From: Magnetospirillum sp. UT-4
GTDB lineage: Bacteria; Pseudomonadota; Alphaproteobacteria; Rhodospirillales; Magnetospirillaceae
NCBI RefSeq assembly: GCF_902729435.1
Contig: NZ_CACVCG010000037.1
Span: 1-64,000 of the forward strand
DNA length: 64,000 bases
Direction of reading: 5' to 3'
The position numbers and the translations under genes are program-made. A model generated the notes under the pieces. It was not told where the DNA came from. It worked only from the letters and a program-made list of their open reading frames with translations, and searched no databases. Shown one piece after another: positions 1 through 8,105 of this stretch (position 1 is its first letter; every line of letters begins with the position of its first letter).

Positions 1-20
1 TTCTCGGCTGGCCCATGCCC

Positions 21-223
21 CCTCGCCCGCCTGCGGGACCTTTGCGAAATCCGGGCCGGGGACGCCTAATCCTTCGAGACAGCCCTACGGGCTTCCTCAG
101 GATGAGGCTTAATACGTTGAAATCATTAAAGCCCTCATCCTGAGGAGACCGCGCCAGCGGTCGTCTCGAAGGACGAGGGCGTCCTCGGGCATAGTTTCGC
201 AAAGGTCCCGCAGGCGGGCGAGG
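21..223. repeat. Nested inverted repeat (two pairs of arms)
   Basis: The outer arms at 21-48 and 196-223 are perfect 28-bp reverse complements. The inner arms are 71-80 with 163-172 (10 bp) and 95-107 with 133-145 (13 bp, CCTCAGGATGAGG and its complement). The inner pair resembles the dispersed intergenic palindromes carrying CCTCATCCTGAGG that are frequent in alphaproteobacterial genomes. That identification is from memory; the symmetry itself is read directly. No transposase is present. Confidence 0.85.
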
Positions 224-299
224 GTAATCTGTCCGCTTCCGCCAACATCACCCTGGACGCGGCCGACACCAAGGGCTCCCGAAGGCTCTCCGAAAAATA

Positions 300-392
300 A
301 ACCGGACAGAAGTGGGTCAAGCCCGGGCATGACGGAAAAGGGTGGCGGCAGGAAATGAACCGGACAGCACTGGTTCAAGCCAGGCGATGACG
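300..392. repeat. Imperfect direct repeat, two 35-bp copies
   Basis: Copies lie at 300-334 and 358-392. Both begin AACCGGACAG and end ATGACG, and about 29 of 35 positions are identical. They are separated by 23 bp and follow the inverted repeat, so the whole region 21-392 may be one composite intergenic repeat cluster. Confidence 0.7.
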
Positions 393-435
393 ATTTGAGC
401 ATTGCGACGCGACGGCCGAATTCTGCCGCCCCCCG

Positions 436-1290
436 CTAATCCAGCCGCGCCCCCAGCCTGCCGGCCAGGTCCTGGATGAATTGCCAGGCGACGCGGCCCG
501 AACGGGCGCCGCGGGTCACTGCCCATTCGTTGGCCTCGCGGTGCAGGGTCTCGTCGTCCACCGCCAGCCCGAACCGTCCGGCATAGCCGGCGACGATCTC
601 CAGATAGGTATCCTGGCCGACATGATGGAAACCCAGCCACAGCCCGAAGCGGTCGGACAGCGACACCTTCTCCTCCACCGCCTCGCCGGGATTGATGGCG
701 CTGCCGCGCTCGTTGTCGATCATGTCGCGGCTCATCAGGTGGCGCCGGTTCGAGGTGGCGTAGAACACCACATTGGCCGGGCGGCCCTCGATGCCGCCTT
801 CCAGCACCGCCTTCAGCGATTTGTAGGCGTCGTCCTGGCCCTCGAACGACAGGTCGTCGCAGAACAGCACGGTGCGCCGCCCGTGGGCCTTGAGCAGTCG
901 CAGCAGGCGCGGCAGCGACGGAATGTCGTCGCGGTGGATTTCCACCAGGGCCAGGGCGCCCGGCGCCTCGGCGTTGATCGCCGCGTGCGCGGCCTTGACC
1001 AGCGAGCTCTTGCCGGCGCCGCGCGCGCCCCACAGCAGGGCGTTATTGGCGGGCAGGCCCCGGGCGAAGCGCCGGGTGTTGTCGAGCAGCAGGTCGCGCT
1101 GGCGGTCGATGCCCCTCAGCAGCGCGATGTCGATCCGGTTGATGGCGTCCACCGGCTCCAGCCCGTCGGGATGGGCATGCCAGACGAAGGCGTCGGCGGC
1201 ATCGAGATCGGCGGCGGCCAGCGGCGGCGGCGCCTGGCGTTCCAGCGCGGCGGCGATGCGGGCGAGCAGACGAAGGGCTTCCGGGTCCAT
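436..1290 (-). CDS. DUF815-family AAA+ ATP-binding protein
   Basis: The 284-residue protein has the layout of the DUF815 ATPases. An N-terminal helical segment of about 80 residues is followed by a Walker A motif GARGAGKSS (about residues 89-97), a Walker B region RTVLFCDDLSFE and an Arg-rich sensor stretch (YATSNRRHLM). The start is the ATG at 1290; it has only a weak ribosome site. Family members are predicted cytoplasmic P-loop ATPases of unknown substrate. The gene is divergent from yajC across a 135-bp gap and stands alone. The family call is firm, but no specific role can be given. Confidence 0.85.
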   Translation of the reverse strand: MDPEALRLLARIAAALERQAPPPLAAADLDAADAFVWHAHPDGLEPVDAINRIDIALLRGIDRQRDLLLDNTRRFARGLPANNALLWGARGAGKSSLVKAAHAAINAEAPGALALVEIHRDDIPSLPRLLRLLKAHGRRTVLFCDDLSFEGQDDAYKSLKAVLEGGIEGRPANVVFYATSNRRHLMSRDMIDNERGSAINPGEAVEEKVSLSDRFGLWLGFHHVGQDTYLEIVAGYAGRFGLAVDDETLHREANEWAVTRGARSGRVAWQFIQDLAGRLGARLD

Positions 1291-1349
1291 GCGATAAGGG
1301 TAGTGCGCCGCCGCCCGCCCGGCAAGTCGGGGTTAACGGCGGTTAAGGT

Positions 1350-1377
1350 TTGCATCGGGCGGCGGTGCCGTTATATT
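1350..1377 (+). promoter_or_regulatory. Candidate sigma70 promoter for yajC-secDF
   Basis: TTGCAT at 1350-1355 and TATATT at 1372-1377 are separated by 16 bp. They lie about 50 bp upstream of the yajC start, in the only AT-richer patch of the divergent gap. This is pattern matching only. Confidence 0.5.
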
Positions 1378-1425
1378 CCGCACGGTTCTTGAGACGCTGT
1401 TCCGCCCGCCCTAGGAGACTCCGAC

Positions 1426-1803
1426 ATGTTCGTAACGCCCGCCTATGCCCAGGCCGCCGCTTCCGCCGGAGGTCTCGGCGGGATCGAGCAGTTCCTGCCG
1501 CTGATCCTCATCTTCGTGGTGTTCTACTTCCTGCTGATCCGTCCCCAGCAGAAGCGCGCCAAGCAGCACAAGGAGATGCTGAGCCAGTTGCGCCGCGGTG
1601 ACCGGGTGGTGACCTCGGGCGGCATCTACGGCACCGTCACCAAGGTCGTCAACGACCAGGAAGCGGTGGTCGAGATCGCCGAGGGCGTGCGGGTGCGCGT
1701 GGTGCGCGCCACCATCCAGGACGTGATCTCCAAGACCGAGCCGGTCGCCGCCGGCAAGGACGACACCAAGGACGACGCCAAGGAGGATGCCGCCGACAAG
1801 TGA
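1426..1803 (+). CDS. yajC: Preprotein translocase subunit YajC
   Basis: This 125-residue protein is the small single-span partner of SecDF in the Sec translocase. One transmembrane helix (about residues 22-40, FLPLILIFVVFYFLLI) is followed by the family signature RPQQKRAKQHKEML and a soluble domain GDRVVTSGGIYGTV. The tail is rich in Lys, Asp and Ala. The AGGAG at 1413-1417 fixes the ATG. It begins the yajC-secD-secF operon, 38 bp ahead of secD. Confidence 0.97.
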   Translation: MFVTPAYAQAAASAGGLGGIEQFLPLILIFVVFYFLLIRPQQKRAKQHKEMLSQLRRGDRVVTSGGIYGTVTKVVNDQEAVVEIAEGVRVRVVRATIQDVISKTEPVAAGKDDTKDDAKEDAADK

Positions 1804-1841
1804 CGGCGGTGCCTTACCCTTCATCCTGACGACGGATCCCC

Positions 1842-3410
1842 ATGCTGCATTTCCCCAAGTGGAAGATCGTGACGGTGCTGGTGGTCGCCCTGGCCGGGCT
1901 GATCTGGTCGTCGCCGAATCTTTTTCCGCGCGAGACCACCGACCAGATGCCGGGCTGGCTGCAGCCGGTCAGCCTGGGGCTCGACCTGCAGGGCGGCTCG
2001 TACCTGCTGCTCGAGGTCGATACCGGCTATGTGGTGCGCGAGCACCTGTCGTCGCTGGTGGAATCCCTGCGCACGCTGCTGCGCAAGGAGCGGGCGCGCT
2101 ATGCCGATCTCGGGGTGGCCGGCAAGGACGCGGTCAAGGTCCGCCTGCTGGAGCCGGCGGACCGCGAACGGCTGCGGGCCGACCTGCGCAAGCTCGATCC
2201 CGATGCCGGGGTCGAGGTGGGCGACGATGGCACCTTCTGGTTCCGCTATACCGAGCAGGCGCTGAACAAGCGGATCAACGCCGCGGTCGATCAGTCCATC
2301 GAGATCGTGCGCCGCCGCGTCGACGAGCTGGGCACGCGCGAACCTTCGATCCAGCGCCAGGGTGCGGATCGCATCGTGGTCCAGCTGCCCGGCGTCAAGG
2401 ACCCCGACCGCATCAAGGCGCTGCTGGGCAAGACCGCCAAGCTGACCTTCCATCTGGTCGATGATTCCACCACGCCCGAGGAGGCCGCACGCGGCCGCAT
2501 TCCGCCCGGGTCCATGCTGCTGCCCGCCACCGAGAGCGAACGGGGCATGCCGGCCCAGGTGGTGGTGAGGAAGCGCGTCGAGGTGGGCGGCGACTTGCTG
2601 ACCGATTCCCAAGCCACCTTCCAGGACGGCCGCCCGGTGGTCTCGTTCCGCTTCTCCGCCGCCGGCGGCAAGAAGTTCGGCGACACCACCCGCGAGAACG
2701 TGGCCAAGCAGCTGGCCATCGTGCTGGACGAGAAGGTGATCTCGGCCCCGCGCATCAACGAGCCCATCCTGGGCGGCTCGGGCATCATCTCGGGCAGCTT
2801 CACCATCAAGGAAGCCCAGGACCTGGCGCTGCTGCTGCGCGCCGGCGCGCTGCCGGCGCCGCTGCAGGTGCTCGAGGAACGCACCGTCGGCCCCGATCTC
2901 GGCGCCGATTCCATCCGCGCCGGCGCCATCGCCTGCATCATCGGCCTGATCCTGGTGGTCGTCTTCATGGTGGTGATCTACGGCACCCTGGGCGTTCTGG
3001 CAGACGTGGCGCTGGTCCTCAATCTGGTGCTGCTGCTCGGTCTGCTGTCCATGCTGGGGGCAACCCTGACCCTGCCCGGCATCGCCGGCATCGTGCTGAC
3101 CATGGGCATGGCGGTGGACGCCAACGTGCTGATCTACGAGCGCATCCGCGAGGAGCTGCGGGGCGGACGGACCATCCTCAGCGCCGTCCAGGCCGGCTTC
3201 GACCGCGCCTTCAGCACCATCCTCGACGCCAATTTGACCACCTTGGCGGCGGCGGCGCTGCTGTTCCAGTTCGGCACCGGCCCGATCCGGGGCTTCGCCA
3301 TCACCCTGTCGCTGGGCCTGATCTCGTCCATGTTCACCGCCATCATGGTCACCCGCCTGATGGTGGCGCTGTGGATCAAGTGGCGGCGGCCCAAGGCCCT
3401 GCCGCTGTAG
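1842..3410 (+). CDS. secD: Protein translocase subunit SecD
   Basis: This 522-residue inner-membrane protein uses the proton motive force, with SecF, to pull preproteins out of the SecYEG channel. An N-terminal transmembrane helix (about residues 6-23) precedes the family motif LGLDLQGGSYLLLEVD. A large periplasmic P1 region runs to about residue 350 (with REPSIQRQGADRIVVQLPG), then five C-terminal helices with GMAVDANVLIYERIREEL. Length is normal for a SecD encoded apart from SecF. It sits 12 bp upstream of secF. Its ribosome site is weak, so translation may be coupled to yajC. Confidence 0.97.
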   Translation: MLHFPKWKIVTVLVVALAGLIWSSPNLFPRETTDQMPGWLQPVSLGLDLQGGSYLLLEVDTGYVVREHLSSLVESLRTLLRKERARYADLGVAGKDAVKVRLLEPADRERLRADLRKLDPDAGVEVGDDGTFWFRYTEQALNKRINAAVDQSIEIVRRRVDELGTREPSIQRQGADRIVVQLPGVKDPDRIKALLGKTAKLTFHLVDDSTTPEEAARGRIPPGSMLLPATESERGMPAQVVVRKRVEVGGDLLTDSQATFQDGRPVVSFRFSAAGGKKFGDTTRENVAKQLAIVLDEKVISAPRINEPILGGSGIISGSFTIKEAQDLALLLRAGALPAPLQVLEERTVGPDLGADSIRAGAIACIIGLILVVVFMVVIYGTLGVLADVALVLNLVLLLGLLSMLGATLTLPGIAGIVLTMGMAVDANVLIYERIREELRGGRTILSAVQAGFDRAFSTILDANLTTLAAAALLFQFGTGPIRGFAITLSLGLISSMFTAIMVTRLMVALWIKWRRPKALPL

Positions 3411-3422
3411 GAGAACGTCACC

Positions 3423-4367
3423 ATGAACTTCTACGGCCGCCTGATCGCCAGGACGCCCCGCATCAACTTCATCGGCCGGCGCTTCATCGCCAGCGCCTTC
3501 ACGGCCGCCCTGATCCTGGGCTCGTTCGCCGCCATCGGACTCAAGGGCTTCAACTTCGGCATCGACTTCGCCGGCGGGATCATGATCGAGGTCCAGGCCA
3601 GTCCCGGACCGGCAGACATCTCCCGCATGCGTTCGACCCTGGACGGACTGAACCTGGGCGAGGTGTCGCTGCAGGAGTTCGGTGCCACCGGACGTGACGT
3701 GATGATCCGCGTGCAGAAGCAGGCCGGCGACGAGAAGGCGCAGATGGTGGCGCTGGCCAAGGTCAAGGACGCGCTGGGACAGGGTTACGATTATCGCCGG
3801 GTCGAGATCGTCGGGCCCAAGGTCGGCGACGAGCTCAAGCGCGACGGCGTCCTGGCCGTCGCCCTGTCGGTGCTGGCCATCGCCGCCTATGTCTGGTTCC
3901 GCTTCGAATGGCAGTTCGGGATCGGCGCGCTGGCCGCCACCTTCCACGACGTCATCGCCACCTTCGGGCTGTTCGCCATCACCGGCATGGAGTTCAACCT
4001 GACCAGCGTCGCCGCCATCCTGACCATCGCCGGCTATTCCATCAACGATACCGTGGTGATCTACGACCGCGTGCGCGAGAACCTGCGCAAGTACAAGTCC
4101 ATGCCCATCCACGACGTGCTCAACCTGGCGGTCAACGAGACCCTGGCGCGCACCTTCCTGACCGTGGCCACGGTGTTCGTCACCGTCATGGCGCTGCTGG
4201 TCTTCGGCGGCGACGTCCTGCACGGCTTCTCGGTGGCCATGCTGTGGGGGCTCGCCGTCGGCACCTATTCCTCGATCTTCGTGGGCGTGCCGATGCTGAT
4301 CTACTTCAACCTGCGCACCGGCCAGCAGAAGGAAGAGGATGAGGCCGGCGAGCAGGCGCTGCCATAG
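3423..4367 (+). CDS. secF: Protein translocase subunit SecF
   Basis: SecF (314 residues) forms the SecDF-YajC complex that assists late steps of Sec export. The first helix (about residues 25-45) leads into the motif FNFGIDFAGG. A short periplasmic domain follows, then five helices including YSINDTVVIYDRVREN, the conserved transmembrane motif of the RND-like fold. AGGAG at 3410-3414 lies 8 nt ahead of the ATG. Gene order and spacing are those of the standard alphaproteobacterial operon. Confidence 0.97.
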   Translation: MNFYGRLIARTPRINFIGRRFIASAFTAALILGSFAAIGLKGFNFGIDFAGGIMIEVQASPGPADISRMRSTLDGLNLGEVSLQEFGATGRDVMIRVQKQAGDEKAQMVALAKVKDALGQGYDYRRVEIVGPKVGDELKRDGVLAVALSVLAIAAYVWFRFEWQFGIGALAATFHDVIATFGLFAITGMEFNLTSVAAILTIAGYSINDTVVIYDRVRENLRKYKSMPIHDVLNLAVNETLARTFLTVATVFVTVMALLVFGGDVLHGFSVAMLWGLAVGTYSSIFVGVPMLIYFNLRTGQQKEEDEAGEQALP

Positions 4368-4400
4368 CGGCGGCGCCGGCCCGGCCCCACATAGCCCGCC

Positions 4401-4775
4401 ATGGACGTCACCCCCCTCGTACCCACCGGGTTCCAGCTGATCAACGGCTACGGCGATGGCGGCTTCACCATCGCCGGCATCCGTCACGAGGGCTCGGTGC
4501 TGGTCATGCCGCGCGCCACCGTGGCGTGGCCCCTGGCCTTGCCGGCCGAGGCGGACGCCCAGGCGCTGCTGACCGCGCTGGCCGACGAGCCGAGGCCGAT
4601 GGTGCTGCTGCTGGGCTGCGGCAAGGGGATGCTGCCGGTGCCGCGTCCGCTGCGCGACGCGCTCAAGGGGGCGGGGATCGTCCCTGAGCCCATGGACACC
4701 GGCGCCGCCTGCCGCACCTTCAACGTCATGCTGACCGAGGGCCGCGACGTGGCGGCGGTGCTGGTGGCGGTGTAA
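4401..4775 (+). CDS. Mth938-like (DUF498) domain protein
   Basis: The 124-residue protein matches the Mth938/DUF498 fold: INGYGDGGFTIAGIRHEGSVLVMP at the start, a central strand VLLLGCGKGM and the closing TEGRDVAAVLV. It has no signal peptide or membrane span. The human relative NDUFAF3 assists assembly of respiratory complex I, and the gene commonly follows secF in alphaproteobacteria. It is 33 bp after secF and is the last gene before a terminator, so it is probably co-transcribed. The biochemical role in bacteria is unsettled. Confidence 0.88.
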   Translation: MDVTPLVPTGFQLINGYGDGGFTIAGIRHEGSVLVMPRATVAWPLALPAEADAQALLTALADEPRPMVLLLGCGKGMLPVPRPLRDALKGAGIVPEPMDTGAACRTFNVMLTEGRDVAAVLVAV

Positions 4776-4780
4776 CCACA

Positions 4781-4810
4781 AAAAAGGGGGCCGGTGGCCC
4801 CCTTCTTCGC
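4781..4810. terminator. Bidirectional Rho-independent terminator (secF operon / pal)
   Basis: A 7-bp GC stem, GGGGGCC (4786-4792) with GGCCCCC (4796-4802), has a 3-nt loop. It is flanked by an A-run on the left (4780-4785) and TTCTT on the right. It can therefore serve the secF operon on the + strand and pal on the minus strand. Confidence 0.85.
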
Positions 4811-4825
4811 AATGCAAAGGCAATC

Positions 4826-5350
4826 CTACTGGGCGATGACGCTGATCGCGCGGCGGTTCTGCGCCCAGGCCTGCTCGCCGGAGCCGATGGCCTCGGGGCG
4901 TTCCTTGCCGTAGGTGGTGGTGGACAGGCGGCCGCCGGAGACGCCGCGGGCCATCAGGTATTCCTTGGCCGACTGGGCGCGGCGATCGCCGAGGGCCAGG
5001 TTGTATTCGCGGGTGCCGCGCTCGTCGGCATGGCCCTCGATGCGCAGCATCACCTGCGGGTAGCGGGCCAGGAAGGCGGCCTGGCGATCCAGGGTGGCCT
5101 TGGCGTCGCCCGACAGCTGGATGCTGTCGGTGGCGAAGAAGACGCGGTCGCCGACCGAGGTCTGGAACTCGCGCTGCATCTGGGCCAGGCGGTCGGCCTC
5201 GCTCATCACGCCGGGAGCCGGCGGGCGGGCCTGGGTCATGCCGGTGGAGCCGGCACCGGAGGCACCGCCGCTCTGCTGGGCGGGTTCGGAGCAGGCGGCG
5301 ACCGCCAGGACGGCGGCGACCGCGGTGAAGGAAAGGGCGAAACGGCGCAT
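4826..5350 (-). CDS. pal: Peptidoglycan-associated lipoprotein Pal
   Basis: This 174-residue outer-membrane lipoprotein links the membrane to peptidoglycan as part of Tol-Pal. A signal peptide ends in the lipobox LAVAAC (lipidated Cys at about residue 20). A flexible Gly/Pro-rich linker follows, then an OmpA-like domain from about residue 65. The domain carries the peptidoglycan-binding core IEGHADERGTREYNLALGDRRA. The usual tolQRAB genes are not beside it in this window; its neighbour is sodB. A hairpin separates it from sodB, so the two may be independently expressed. Confidence 0.95.
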   Translation of the reverse strand: MRRFALSFTAVAAVLAVAACSEPAQQSGGASGAGSTGMTQARPPAPGVMSEADRLAQMQREFQTSVGDRVFFATDSIQLSGDAKATLDRQAAFLARYPQVMLRIEGHADERGTREYNLALGDRRAQSAKEYLMARGVSGGRLSTTTYGKERPEAIGSGEQAWAQNRRAISVIAQ

Positions 5351-5394
5351 GCTGTGTGTTCCCTGACGAAGTGCCGCGATGGCGGAAACGTGGA

Positions 5395-5422
5395 GCGGCC
5401 CGCTCCGATACGGAGGGGCCGC
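5395..5422 (-). terminator. Hairpin between sodB and pal (possible weak terminator)
   Basis: Arms GCGGCCC (5395-5401) plus CTCCG (5403-5407) pair with CGGAG (5411-5415) plus GGGCCGC (5416-5422). There is a one-base bulge and a 3-nt loop. No U-run follows in the minus direction, so it may act as an RNA-stabilising structure rather than a terminator. Confidence 0.4.
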
Positions 5423-5446
5423 CCGTAGTTACCACCAAACTGGGCG

Positions 5447-6043
5447 TTAGCCCAGATTCTTCTCGACGAATTCCCAGTTGACGAGATTGTCCAGGAACGC
5501 CTGGACGAAATCGGGGCGGCGGTTCTGGTAGTCCAGGTAGTAGGCGTGCTCCCACACGTCGCAGGTCAGCAGCGCCTTCTGGCCATGGGCCATGGGCAGG
5601 TCGGCATTGCCGGTCTTGGTCACCTTCAGGGTGTCGCCGTCCAGCACCAGCCACGCCCAGCCCGAGCCGAACTGGGTGATTGCGGCGTTCTTGAACTCCT
5701 CGGCGAACTTCTCGTAGGAGCCGAAAGCGGCTTCGATCTTGGCCAGAACCTTGCCCGACGGCTTGCCGCCGCCGCCCTTCTTCATGCAGTTCCAGAAGAA
5801 GGTGTGGTTCCACACCTGGGCCGAGTTGTTGAAGATGCCCTGCTTGGCCGGCAGATCCTTGGCCGCCGCCAGGACCACCTCTTCCAGCGACTTGGACGCC
5901 AGGTCGGTGTCCTTGACCAGGTTGTTGAGGTTGGTGACGTAGGCGTTGTGATGCTTGCCGTGGTGGAATTCCAGGGTCTGCGCCGAAATGTGGGGGGCCA
6001 GCGCGTCCTTGTCATAGGGAAGCGGGGGAAGCTCGAAGGCCAT
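5447..6043 (-). CDS. sodB: Superoxide dismutase, Fe/Mn family
   Basis: The enzyme (198 residues) converts superoxide to peroxide and oxygen in the cytoplasm. Metal ligands are His27 (FHHGKHH), His80 (QVWNHTFFW), Asp162 and His166 (DVWEHAYY). Gln76, just before the second ligand, and the AQVWNHTFFW context favour an iron-type enzyme, but metal choice cannot be proven from sequence. No signal peptide is present. The start at 6043 has an AGAGG ribosome site 5 nt upstream. It is transcribed toward pal across 96 bp. Confidence 0.95.
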   Translation of the reverse strand: MAFELPPLPYDKDALAPHISAQTLEFHHGKHHNAYVTNLNNLVKDTDLASKSLEEVVLAAAKDLPAKQGIFNNSAQVWNHTFFWNCMKKGGGGKPSGKVLAKIEAAFGSYEKFAEEFKNAAITQFGSGWAWLVLDGDTLKVTKTGNADLPMAHGQKALLTCDVWEHAYYLDYQNRRPDFVQAFLDNLVNWEFVEKNLG

Positions 6044-6144
6044 TGTCGCCTCTTTCGTTATGGGGTGGAGAAAATTGGAAAAGGTCTAAAACTTGGGCAC
6101 AACATAGGCAAGGCAGGGGACCTTGTGAAGGGCCAAAAACAGTA

Positions 6145-7314
6145 TCACGCGAAGTCGACGTCGTCGCGCCCGACCGCAAGGCGGGTGGCGGCAAGGCCCG
6201 AGGCCACCGCCGTCTCGATGGTGCAGGGCCATGGGCCGGACAGCCAGTCGCCGGCCCGCCACAACCATTCGGCCCCGTCCGGACCCGGCCGGCGGCGCAG
6301 CGTCGCCGGCGAGTGGGACAGGGTGGCGCGGCGCTCCTTCAGCACGCGGAAGGGCGGCACCCGGGCGGGATCGTCGCCCAGCGCCGCCGCCACGTCCCGC
6401 CACAGCCGGGCGGCCAGGGCGTCGGGCTGCGCCTCCACCAGGCGGCCGGCCGCCGAGACGGTGGCGGTGACCACGTCGTTCCGTGCCGACAGCCATTGCG
6501 CGACGCCGCCGGTCAGTCCCAGGTGGCGGAAGGGCGGCGGGCGGTCGAGGCGGAAATGAACGTTGACGATGGCCTCGGCGGCGAAAGTCGCGTCGGGGGG
6601 CAGGGCGAGGACGGCACGGTCGGCCGCCGAAAGCGATACGATGCCGTCGTCGAAGATCAGCCGGCGGCCGGGACCGACCCCGATCAGGCGGCGGCGGAAG
6701 GTGATCTCGGCCCCGTGGGCGGCCAGCGTCGCCACCGCCGGCGCGGCGAAGGCGGCGGACAGGCCGAACGGGAAGGAATAGGGGGTGAGCGCCTGCCGCC
6801 CCCCGGTCATCACCGTGCGCAGCAGGCGGGCGAACATGCGCGCCGAGGCGTCGGTGGCCGGGGTGTTGAGGGCGGCCAGGCACAGCGGCTCCCACAGCCG
6901 GCGGTAGGACGGCGCGGCGCCCAGGCGCACCGCCACCGTTTCATGCCCGGCCACCCAGGGCAGCCCCAGGGCGGCCAGGCTCTCCATCGGTCCGGCTCCG
7001 AAACGGTAGGGGGCGAGGGTGCGGCGCCGCCCGTCGGCAAGGTCGAGGAAGGGAAAGGCGGGCTCGCCCGCTTCCATCGCCTCGATGCCGCCGATGGCGC
7101 GGGCGAAGGCCAGGGCGGTGCGGTTGGCGCCCAGCACCAGATGGGCGCCGTTATCGACCACCCGGTCCAGGCGCGGGCAGCGGAACGAGCGGCAGCGGCC
7201 GCCGGCCTGGGGGGCGGCCTCGTGCACCGCGACCCGCCAGCCGGCGCGCAGGCCGGCGATGGCGGCGGCGAGGCCGGCCAGTCCGGCGCCGACCACGTGC
7301 AGGGTGGCGGTCAC
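6145..7314 (-). CDS. hpnE: Hydroxysqualene dehydroxylase HpnE
   Basis: HpnE (389 residues) is a FAD-dependent enzyme that removes the hydroxyl of hydroxysqualene to give squalene for hopanoids. An N-terminal dinucleotide-binding motif VVGAGLAGLAAAIAGL, then EAAPQAGGRCRSF and a DNGAHLVLG stretch, mark the amine-oxidase/desaturase fold. The frame is open further upstream, but GTG at 7314 overlaps the hpnD stop by 4 bp (GTGA) and puts the FAD motif at the N-terminus, so I chose it. It is the last gene of hpnC-hpnD-hpnE. Confidence 0.92.
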   Translation of the reverse strand: MTATLHVVGAGLAGLAAAIAGLRAGWRVAVHEAAPQAGGRCRSFRCPRLDRVVDNGAHLVLGANRTALAFARAIGGIEAMEAGEPAFPFLDLADGRRRTLAPYRFGAGPMESLAALGLPWVAGHETVAVRLGAAPSYRRLWEPLCLAALNTPATDASARMFARLLRTVMTGGRQALTPYSFPFGLSAAFAAPAVATLAAHGAEITFRRRLIGVGPGRRLIFDDGIVSLSAADRAVLALPPDATFAAEAIVNVHFRLDRPPPFRHLGLTGGVAQWLSARNDVVTATVSAAGRLVEAQPDALAARLWRDVAAALGDDPARVPPFRVLKERRATLSHSPATLRRRPGPDGAEWLWRAGDWLSGPWPCTIETAVASGLAATRLAVGRDDVDFA

Positions 7315-8105
7315 GGTCCCGCGACGGCGCAGCGCAACGCGATCCACAGCCGGGTCGGCGTGCCCACCCTGGCCGCCGGCGTCAGGCGCCGCCAGCCCCG
7401 CGCCGTCATGCGCTCCAGCAGGGCGCGGTAGGTCTGCATCATCGCCCGCGCCGGCCACAGCCCGCGCGCCCCGATGGCCCGCAGCTCGGATTCGGACTCA
7501 TCGAATGCCGCCTGCGCCAGCCCGGCCATGGCGGCGCAGGCCCGGGGCAGGGCGGGGTGGGTGAGCACCGCCCGCGGGGTGCGGGCGGGAATGCCGGCCT
7601 GCTCCAGAATCTCGGCCGGCAGGTACAGCCGGCCGCGGTCGCCATCCTCGGCCAGATCGCGCAGGATGTTGGTGAACTGGAGCCCCTCGGCCAGCCTCAG
7701 GGCGAAGTCGCCGGCCTCGGCCCGGCCGAGGATGGGAACCGCCAGCAGGGCCGGCGCGCCGGCAACCCGCCGGCAATACAGCCGAAGGGTGGCGAGGTCG
7801 GGGGCGCTCATCCCTTCCAGGTCCATTTCCATGCCGTCGATCAGGGTGTCCAACTCGGCGTCGGGAAGGCCGTAGCGCTCGATGGACGGGGCCAGGGCGG
7901 CCAGAGCGGGCGCCAGCGCGATGCCGGTCTGCCGCCACGCCGCCACCACGCCGCGCATGGTCGCCAGACGGGCGCGGCGCTGGTCCAGCGGGGCGTCGCA
8001 ATCGACCATGTCGTCGAGGGCGCGGCACAAGCCGTAAAGGGCGAACATGGCGTCCCGCTTGGCCCGGGGCATCAGGCGCATGGCCCAATAGAAGGACGAA
8101 CTCAT
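7311..8105 (-). CDS. hpnD: Presqualene diphosphate synthase HpnD
   Basis: HpnD (264 residues) condenses two farnesyl diphosphates into presqualene diphosphate. It has the two Asp-rich motifs of the squalene/phytoene synthase family: ALDDMVDCD (about residues 32-40) and the second FTNILRDLAEDGDRGR. YLPAEILEQAGI follows the latter. ATG at 8105 overlaps the hpnC stop by 4 bp (ATGA) and is preferred over longer in-frame starts, which would add a Pro/Arg-rich leader. It is translationally coupled to hpnC upstream and hpnE downstream. Confidence 0.93.
   Translation of the reverse strand: MSSSFYWAMRLMPRAKRDAMFALYGLCRALDDMVDCDAPLDQRRARLATMRGVVAAWRQTGIALAPALAALAPSIERYGLPDAELDTLIDGMEMDLEGMSAPDLATLRLYCRRVAGAPALLAVPILGRAEAGDFALRLAEGLQFTNILRDLAEDGDRGRLYLPAEILEQAGIPARTPRAVLTHPALPRACAAMAGLAQAAFDESESELRAIGARGLWPARAMMQTYRALLERMTARGWRRLTPAARVGTPTRLWIALRCAVAGP

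Larger units (their letters stand above)
1..435. other. Non-coding repeat-bearing stretch at the left edge
   Basis: I see no convincing gene here. The stretch holds a nested inverted repeat (21-223) and an imperfect direct repeat (300-334 and 358-392). An open frame on the + strand runs through the repeat and stops at 298 with an alanine/serine-rich tail (ANITLDAADTKG). It could be the decayed end of a gene, but it has no start signal and no family I recognise. The DUF815 gene on the minus strand ends at 436. Confidence 0.6.

Noticed and set aside
1821-5813. 1330-codon open frame on the minus strand
   Set aside because: It is antisense to secD-secF, low in start signals and made of His/Asp/Gly-rich shadow composition. 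The + strand genes are certain.
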